Assembly: GCA_035693825.1 (NCBI GenBank)
Contig: DASSGB010000063.1
Location: forward strand, 1-19,243
Source: MGOM01 sp035693825
GTDB taxonomy: Bacteria; Chloroflexota; Anaerolineae; Anaerolineales; E44-bin32
Length of the DNA stretch: 19,243 nt
Direction of reading: 5' to 3'
This document shows, piece after piece, positions 14,910-19,243 of the stretch. The notes beneath the pieces are model-generated. The model was not told where the DNA came from. It did no database searches and saw only the letters and a program-made list of their open reading frames with translations. How positions within the stretch are numbered: the stretch's first letter is position 1; every line of letters starts with the position of its first letter. Made by a program: the position numbers and the translations under genes.

Positions 14910-15467
14910 ATGCCATACCGCAAGTTCAGCTTCCGTGCTGGCGAGTACTACCACCTGTTCAATCGTGGCAACAACTTCGGAGACATCTTCCGAAATCGGG
15001 AAGATTATCTTCTGTTCCTGCGACTGCTAAGGAAGCATTTGCTTTCATCCGGGGCTGTCGAGCTAGCGGCCTACTGTCTCATGCCAAACCACTACCACCT
15101 GCTGGCGAAATTGCAGAACGACGGTCTCTCCTCTGCAATGCAATCGCTCAGTCTTGCCTATACAAAGTGCGTCAACTACAAGTATGGGCGGGTGGGATCC
15201 TTGTTCCAGGGCAGGTTCAAGGCGGTCCACGTCGATCGCCAACGCTACTTAGATGCGTTGATGGTCTACGTCCACCGAAATCCTGTGGAGGCCGGCCTGG
15301 TGGCGAAGGCTCACGACTGGGAATTCTCGTCCTTTCGCGATTGCCTGGGCCAGCGTAAGGGGACGCTGGTGGTTCGCGGCCTCATGAATCCCGCGATTCA
15401 CATGGACGCCGTGAACGACAGCCGTGTTCGTAACCCTGAGGGTCTGGCGTCCGTTATCCTGGAATAG
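14910..15467 (+). CDS. rayT: REP-associated tyrosine transposase (RAYT, Y1_Tnp family)
   Basis: This is a 185-residue single-domain HUH-type transposase of the Y1_Tnp/RAYT group, which nicks single-stranded DNA at hairpins through a tyrosine-DNA intermediate. It starts MPYRKFSFRAGEYYHLFNRG, the usual RAYT opening. The HUH motif is H61-Y-H63 in LMPNHYHLLAKL. The conserved block YTKCVNYKYGRVGSLFQGRF follows, and the nucleophile is probably Y120 in VYVHRNPVEAGL, so all catalytic residues are intact. A GGGGG stretch lies shortly before the ATG at 14910; an upstream in-frame TTG at 14892 would add six residues and is less likely. It has no separate promoter that I can see and may be read through from mutS. 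The codon use is visibly less GC-biased than in the flanking genes (for example GATTATCTT and GAAATTG), consistent with transfer. The C-terminal 40 residues are poorly conserved. Confidence 0.9.
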   Translation: MPYRKFSFRAGEYYHLFNRGNNFGDIFRNREDYLLFLRLLRKHLLSSGAVELAAYCLMPNHYHLLAKLQNDGLSSAMQSLSLAYTKCVNYKYGRVGSLFQGRFKAVHVDRQRYLDALMVYVHRNPVEAGLVAKAHDWEFSSFRDCLGQRKGTLVVRGLMNPAIHMDAVNDSRVRNPEGLASVILE

Positions 15468-15470
15468 ATG

Positions 15471-15504
15471 CCAAACCCGTTTTGCAGATGCAAAACGGGT
15501 TTGG
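15471..15504. repeat. Right REP-like palindrome of the rayT unit
   Basis: CCAAACCCGTTTTGC (15471-15485) and its exact complement (15490-15504) form a 15-bp perfect stem around the 4-nt loop AGAT. It begins 3 nt after the transposase stop and ends 3 nt before the stop codon of the convergent amidohydrolase gene. The arms equal those of the left palindrome while the loops differ (GCA against AGAT). It can serve as a terminator in both directions. Confidence 0.85.
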
Positions 15505-15507
15505 GGC

Positions 15508-17481
15508 TTACCCGACCAGATCCGGATAATCCAGCTTCACCGGTTCGGCGCCGCCGGCGCCGAGGACTTTCAGCAGGTCCACCAGCAACCGAGCCTTCTC
15601 CTCGGCGTCCCGAAGCGACCAGGTGCGGGACTTCACTTCGAGGAAGGCCCCCTCGAGACGGGGGGCGGTCACGCGATCCAGGTTGACGAAGAACTCGACC
15701 TCGCGGAACCGGACCAACCACCGCCGCCGATCCTTGACGATGGCGATCTCGCCCGTCGGCTTGAAGTATTCCCGATAGAAACGCAGGCTGTGCGTCGCCG
15801 GTGCAATGAACCTCGAGCGAGACAACAGCACGGAGTGCTCATACTCCCTCTCCGCCGCCGGTCCGGTCAGCGTCAGCCGATAGCGTACCTGGCTGACGCT
15901 CCCGTCGTCCTCCACGAACTCGTCCTCGCGGTATCGCAGGCGTCCCTGGGAAAGGTCGTCGAAGGAGAAGTACGTATCGAACTCGTGATAGTGCGCCTTG
16001 CGCACGATCTCGAGGTCCCCGCCGCCCAGCGCCGCTTCGACGGGCTCGGGCGAGTCCAGACGCACCTTGACCTGGACCTCATAGCTCTCCTCCTGCTGGG
16101 CGCCCTCGATGGCCACGAGCTTGGACAGAAGAGACCCCTCGCGCGTGACCAGGAAGGCGTCGACGCGGCGCGCGTAGTCTTCGGCCGCCCGCACCAGGGG
16201 ATCCACGTCAACCGTCAGCAATCGGCGATCGCGCAGCAGCCACCGGCCGTCGACCATCACGTCGGTGACGTCGGTGGACTTGGCGGCATATACGATGCGC
16301 GAGTAGATGCCCTCCGGATCGCGCTCGAAGTGCGGCTGATTGTGGACGGCGCTCAGGTCGACCAGGATCAGGTCGGCGCGCTTGCCCGGCTCGAGCGAGC
16401 CGGTGGTCTGGCCCATGTGCATGGCCTGAGCCCCAAGGCGCGTGGCCATCGCCAGAACCGTCTTGGCGGGCAGGGCGGTCGGATCGCCGCTCACGCCTTT
16501 GGCGATGAACGCCGCCAGGCGCATCTCCTCGAACATGTCGAGATCATTGTTCGACGACGGGCCGTCGGTTCCCAGGCCCACGTGCAGGCCGGCCTCGAGC
16601 ATGGCACGCACCGGTGCGAATCCTGAGGCCAGCTTCAGATTGCTGGAGGGATTGTGGGCGACGCCGGCGCGGGCGTGCGACAACGTACGAATTTCGCCTT
16701 CGTCGATATGCACGCAGTGCGCCGCCAACACCTTGGCCTCCAGCATCCCCACCTTCTTGATCCACGGCACGACCGGCATGCCGTGAATCTCCCGCCACTG
16801 TTCGACTTCGAACGCGGTTTCCGAGATATGCGTGTGCATGGGAACGTCGAACTCGATCGCCAGGTCCGTGCACGCCCGCAGGATCTCGGGCGTGCTCGTG
16901 TAGGGAGCGTGGGGGGCGACGGAGGGGACTATGAGCGCGTGGCGGCGCCAGCGGCCGATGAAGTCACGCGCCGCGGCCAGGGAATCCTCATACGAAGGGG
17001 CATCGGGCGACGGAAACTTGAGCACCGTCTGGGCGCAAAGGGCGCGCACCCCGGCCTCGGCGGTCGCGGCGGCGACCGCGTCCTCAAAGTAGTACATGTC
17101 GGCGAAGCAGGTCACCCCGCCTCGGATCATCTCGGCGCACGCCAGGAGCGTTCCCAGGCGGACGAAATCGGGCGAGACGAACTCGCGCTCCACCGGCATG
17201 ACGTAGCCCAGCAGCCAGACATCCAGCCGCCGGTCGTCGGCGACGCCGCGCAGCAGGGTCATCGGCACGTGCGTGTGGGCGTTGACCAGGCCCGGCAGCA
17301 GCGCCTTCCCGTCGCAATCGATGACCTCCCGGCCCGAGAACGCCCGCAGGATTTGCTCCTCGTCGCCGGCGGCAACGATGGTCGAGCCGCGCACGGCCAG
17401 CGCACCCTTGGGGTGGAGCGCAAACGCCTCGTCCATGCAGACCAGCCAGGCGTTCTTGAGAACGATGTCGACCGATTCCAT
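15508..17481 (-). CDS. Amidohydrolase (SAH/MTA/guanine deaminase-like) fused to C-terminal CYTH-like domain
   Basis: This 657-residue cytoplasmic protein has two domains. Residues 1 to about 445 form a complete TRZ/ATZ-type amidohydrolase: LLPGLVNAHTHVPMTLLRG with metal ligands H69 and H71, HAPYT (H191), MHTHISE (H216, H218, E221), AAHCVHID (H255) and GLGTDGPSSNND with D306, then EPGKRADLILVDL. This set matches S-adenosylhomocysteine/5'-methylthioadenosine or guanine deaminases, which hydrolyse an exocyclic amine on a purine. Residues 466-657 look like a CYTH (CyaB/thiamine-triphosphatase) domain: EVQVKVRL at 468, FDTYFSF at 501, GRLRYRED at 513, basic KDRRR at 583, and LEGAFLEVKSRTW at 609. 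The CYTH ExExK motif reads E-V-Q-V-K, and the late E-x-E reads E-V-K, so metal-dependent catalysis may be lost. A GAGG ribosome binding site and an extended -10 precede the ATG. It is divergent from a nucleoside phosphorylase, which supports a nucleoside role. Confidence 0.85.
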   Translation of the reverse strand: MESVDIVLKNAWLVCMDEAFALHPKGALAVRGSTIVAAGDEEQILRAFSGREVIDCDGKALLPGLVNAHTHVPMTLLRGVADDRRLDVWLLGYVMPVEREFVSPDFVRLGTLLACAEMIRGGVTCFADMYYFEDAVAAATAEAGVRALCAQTVLKFPSPDAPSYEDSLAAARDFIGRWRRHALIVPSVAPHAPYTSTPEILRACTDLAIEFDVPMHTHISETAFEVEQWREIHGMPVVPWIKKVGMLEAKVLAAHCVHIDEGEIRTLSHARAGVAHNPSSNLKLASGFAPVRAMLEAGLHVGLGTDGPSSNNDLDMFEEMRLAAFIAKGVSGDPTALPAKTVLAMATRLGAQAMHMGQTTGSLEPGKRADLILVDLSAVHNQPHFERDPEGIYSRIVYAAKSTDVTDVMVDGRWLLRDRRLLTVDVDPLVRAAEDYARRVDAFLVTREGSLLSKLVAIEGAQQEESYEVQVKVRLDSPEPVEAALGGGDLEIVRKAHYHEFDTYFSFDDLSQGRLRYREDEFVEDDGSVSQVRYRLTLTGPAAEREYEHSVLLSRSRFIAPATHSLRFYREYFKPTGEIAIVKDRRRWLVRFREVEFFVNLDRVTAPRLEGAFLEVKSRTWSLRDAEEKARLLVDLLKVLGAGGAEPVKLDYPDLVG

Positions 17482-17504
17482 TCGGACCTCGCGGGCGTGG
17501 CGCG

Positions 17505-17513
17505 ATTATAGCA
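17505..17513 (-). promoter_or_regulatory. Extended -10 promoter of the amidohydrolase-CYTH gene
   Basis: The minus strand reads TGCTATAAT, a perfect -10 (17510-17505) with the TGn extension. Transcription from near 17498 would give a 17-nt leader holding the GAGG ribosome binding site (17490-17487) before the ATG at 17481. No good -35 is seen, as is usual for extended -10 promoters. Confidence 0.6.
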
Positions 17514-17548
17514 AGGGGACAGGATCGGCTCGTAACCGGCCGCATGGG

Positions 17549-17554
17549 TATAAT
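17549..17554 (+). promoter_or_regulatory. -10 box of the pyrimidine-nucleoside phosphorylase gene, leaderless
   Basis: A perfect TATAAT ends 9 nt before the ATG at 17564, so the transcript should start at or just before the start codon. No ribosome binding site is present, which agrees with a leaderless mRNA. It stands 38 bp from the divergent -10 at 17505-17510, so the two promoters must share regulatory space. Confidence 0.55.
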
Positions 17555-17563
17555 CCCGACAGC

Positions 17564-18871
17564 ATGCGCGCCGTCGACATCATCACCCGCAAGCGCGATG
17601 GGGAAGAGCTCTCTCGAGAGGAGCTCGATTTCTTTGTCGGAGGCTTTGCTCGAGGCGAGATTCCGGATTATCAGGCGGCGGCGTGGGCGATGGCGGTCCT
17701 GTTCCAGGGGATGACGCCGCGGGAAACGTATGACCTGACCGTGGCCATGGTCGCCACCGGCCAGACCCTGGACCTGAGTCGCATCGCTCCCCGGTCGGTC
17801 GACAAACACTCCACCGGCGGCGTGGGGGATAAGACGACCCTGGTGGTGGAACCCACCGTGGCCGCGTGCGGAGTCAAGGTGGCCAAGATGTCCGGCCGCG
17901 GCCTGGGCTACAGCGGAGGCACGCTCGACAAGCTGGAATCGATCCCCGGCTTCCGCGTCGAACTGACGTCTGCAGAATTCTTGGCCCAGCTCGAGCGCAT
18001 CGGCCTGGTGCTGTGCGGTCAGACGGTCGACCTGGCGCCGGGCGACGGCAAGCTGTACGCGCTGCGCGATGTCACCGGCACCGTGCCCTCGATGCCGCTG
18101 ATCGCCGCCTCCGTCATGTCGAAGAAGATCGCCGGCGGGGCGCAGGGGATCGTGCTGGACGTCAAGGTCGGCACGGGCGCGTTCATGAAGAATGTCGCCG
18201 AAGCATCAGCGTTGGCGCGCCGGATGGTGGATATCGGGCAGCGGGCCGGACGGAAGGTCGTGGCCCTCATGTCGGACATGAACCAGCCGCTGGGTTCGGC
18301 CGTGGGCAATGCCCTCGAAGTCGCCGAGGCCCTGGAGACGCTGAACGGTCGTGGGCCAGCCGACTTTCGTGAACACTGTTTGCGTGTCGCCGCACATCTG
18401 CTGGTGCTCGCCGGTTCGGCGAAAGATGTTCGTCGGGGTGAGAAGCTGGCCGCGGCGGCGATCGAGAGCGGGCGTGCCCTGGGCAAATTCCGAGCGCTGG
18501 TCGAGGCGCAGGGCGGCGATGTTTCGGTCATCGACGACCCGGCGAAGCTTGCTCGCGCCCCGGTCGTTCTCGATGTGACCGCGACGCGCAACGCTTACCT
18601 TTCGCGCGTGGACGCGCGTGTCGTCGGCGAAGTATCGGTCGGATTGGGCGCGGGCCGGGCCAAGAAGGGCGATCCCATCGACCATCGAGTGGGCATTCTT
18701 GTCCATCACAAGGTCGGCGAGGCCGTCCGCCGCGGCGAGGCAGTCTTCACCGTGCACGCGGCCAACCAGGCCGCGGCCGAGGCCGCCCGCGAGGGGCTGA
18801 AGGCAGGTGTGGCCTACTCCGAACGCCGCGTTCGACCCCTTCCGCTTTTCTACCGCACCCTTCGATCCTGA
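17564..18871 (+). CDS. pdp: Pyrimidine-nucleoside phosphorylase
   Basis: This is a 435-residue cytoplasmic enzyme that splits uridine, thymidine and deoxyuridine with phosphate into base and (deoxy)ribose 1-phosphate. It starts MRAVDIITRKRDGEELSREE, with the helical domain first. The phosphate-binding block DKHSTGGVGDKT is at residues 80-91, with H82. The family signature SGRGLGYSGGTLDKLE is at 110-125; most members have HTGGT where this has YSGGT. Base-binding residues fall at R168, S183 and K187, the numbering I recall for Bacillus enzymes. Residue K108, where thymidine phosphorylases carry Met, favours the broad pyrimidine-nucleoside type over DeoA. I chose the ATG at 17564 because it gives family length and a TATAAT box ends 9 nt before it; an open frame continues upstream to 17273 inside the divergent gene and is spurious. 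Its neighbours suggest nucleoside salvage. Confidence 0.93.
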   Translation: MRAVDIITRKRDGEELSREELDFFVGGFARGEIPDYQAAAWAMAVLFQGMTPRETYDLTVAMVATGQTLDLSRIAPRSVDKHSTGGVGDKTTLVVEPTVAACGVKVAKMSGRGLGYSGGTLDKLESIPGFRVELTSAEFLAQLERIGLVLCGQTVDLAPGDGKLYALRDVTGTVPSMPLIAASVMSKKIAGGAQGIVLDVKVGTGAFMKNVAEASALARRMVDIGQRAGRKVVALMSDMNQPLGSAVGNALEVAEALETLNGRGPADFREHCLRVAAHLLVLAGSAKDVRRGEKLAAAAIESGRALGKFRALVEAQGGDVSVIDDPAKLARAPVVLDVTATRNAYLSRVDARVVGEVSVGLGAGRAKKGDPIDHRVGILVHHKVGEAVRRGEAVFTVHAANQAAAEAAREGLKAGVAYSERRVRPLPLFYRTLRS

Positions 18872-18925
18872 GGGAGTCTGGCCGGACTTCCCCCCTTCGC
18901 CGCCAAACCCGACGGAGTCTCGCGC

Positions 18926-19243
18926 GTGCCAGGCAAGATCGAAACCTATAGGCGACAGATCCGGGAGACGAGCGATATCGACTCGTTTCTCAAACGCCAT
19001 TCGGGCCTGCCAGGGCCGCGGGGCAACCTGGAATTGGCCCATGCGTTCGTGCACGAAGCCGAGGCGTCCCTGATCCGACGCTACGCCGGCTTCGAGCCCG
19101 AGGAGGCTTCGGAAAACACGCCGGAGGCTTTCCTGGCCTTCTGCGGTGTATTTGGCCTCGGCCGTCTCATCCTCGAAGGAGACCTCAGAGCCGAGGGCCG
19201 CCTCAAGGCGCGCGCCGCGGATCCACGGTGGCGCGTGCGCGAG
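18926..19243 (+). CDS. Probable HEAT-like repeat protein (N-terminal part, cut by window edge)
   Basis: The frame is open from a GTG at 18926 to the window edge, 106 residues, with GGAG 8 nt upstream. It begins MPGKIETYRRQIRETSDIDS and contains SGLPGPRGNLELAHAF, a helical stretch, ENTPEAFLAFCGVFGLGRL, and DPRWRVRE as the last visible residues. Alternating helices and the DPRWRVRE motif resemble HEAT/armadillo-type repeat proteins, including DNA-alkylation-repair-like ones, but only the first part is visible. It lies 54 nt after the phosphorylase gene on the same strand and may be co-transcribed. I do not recognise a specific function. The assignment to HEAT-like proteins is a recollection of sequence style, not a proven match. 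Confidence 0.6.
   Translation, partial: MPGKIETYRRQIRETSDIDSFLKRHSGLPGPRGNLELAHAFVHEAEASLIRRYAGFEPEEASENTPEAFLAFCGVFGLGRLILEGDLRAEGRLKARAADPRWRVRE

Larger units (their letters stand above)
14849..15504 (+). mobile_element. Palindrome-rayT-palindrome unit (REP/RAYT-type element)
   Basis: A transposase gene with HUH and tyrosine motifs sits between two palindromes that share identical 15-bp arms. Single-strand HUH transposases of the IS200/IS605 group recognise hairpins at their element ends, and RAYTs are associated with REP palindromes. The 656-bp unit fits exactly between the mutS stop and the stop of the convergent amidohydrolase gene. Whether the unit moves, or the transposase only serves dispersed palindromes, cannot be told from one copy. 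Confidence 0.7.

Noticed and set aside
14849..15504. CRISPR-like array, given the repeated palindrome
   Set aside because: There are only two copies 585 nt apart with a transposase gene between them, no spacers and no cas genes.
18872..18892. Possible terminator hairpin after the phosphorylase gene
   Set aside because: The stem needs a bulge and wobble pairs, lacks a T-run, and the next gene follows within 54 nt on the same strand.

Overview
This 19.2 kb window is GC-rich bacterial chromosome with dense gene packing and no tRNA, rRNA, CRISPR or prophage signal that I can see. The best guess for the host is an uncultured member of the Chloroflexota (Anaerolineae-like). The reasons are the high GC, a solute-binding lipoprotein with a Thr/Pro/Ala linker right after the lipobox, frequent GTG/TTG starts, and -10 boxes placed almost on the start codon. 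This is an inference from style, not from a marker gene.

Layout. (1) 1-3883, minus strand: a branched-chain amino acid ABC importer operon. It has a sigma70-type promoter, a leader of about 180 nt with two palindromes, the binding lipoprotein, an intercistronic hairpin, livH, and livM cut by the window edge. (2) 4086-6629, plus strand: a tightly overlapping set of a GT4 glycosyltransferase, a YraN/UPF0102 nuclease-fold protein and miaA. (3) 6630-6867: a gap between convergent genes holding nested palindromic repeats. (4) 6868-7891, minus: a PiT phosphate transporter with its own promoter. (5) 7983-12218, minus: a ROK sugar kinase followed by a family-5 solute-binding lipoprotein and DppB/DppC-type permeases, all overlapping, with no ATPase gene. 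(6) 12260-14843, plus: mutS. (7) 14849-15504: a REP-associated tyrosine transposase gene lying between two copies of the same perfect palindrome. (8) 15508-17513, minus: an amidohydrolase of the SAH/MTA/guanine deaminase type fused to a C-terminal CYTH-like domain. Divergent from it is a pyrimidine-nucleoside phosphorylase (17549-18871, plus), followed by the start of a probable HEAT-like protein that runs off the end.

How the genes fit together. Regions 1 and 5 are uptake systems. The ROK kinase at the head of region 5 suggests that its cargo is a sugar or glycoside rather than a peptide. The divergent deaminase-like and phosphorylase genes suggest nucleoside/nucleobase salvage. YraN, MiaA and MutS are housekeeping functions. 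The two observations most worth following are the deaminase-CYTH fusion with altered CYTH acidic positions, and the compact palindrome-rayT-palindrome unit between mutS and that fusion gene.
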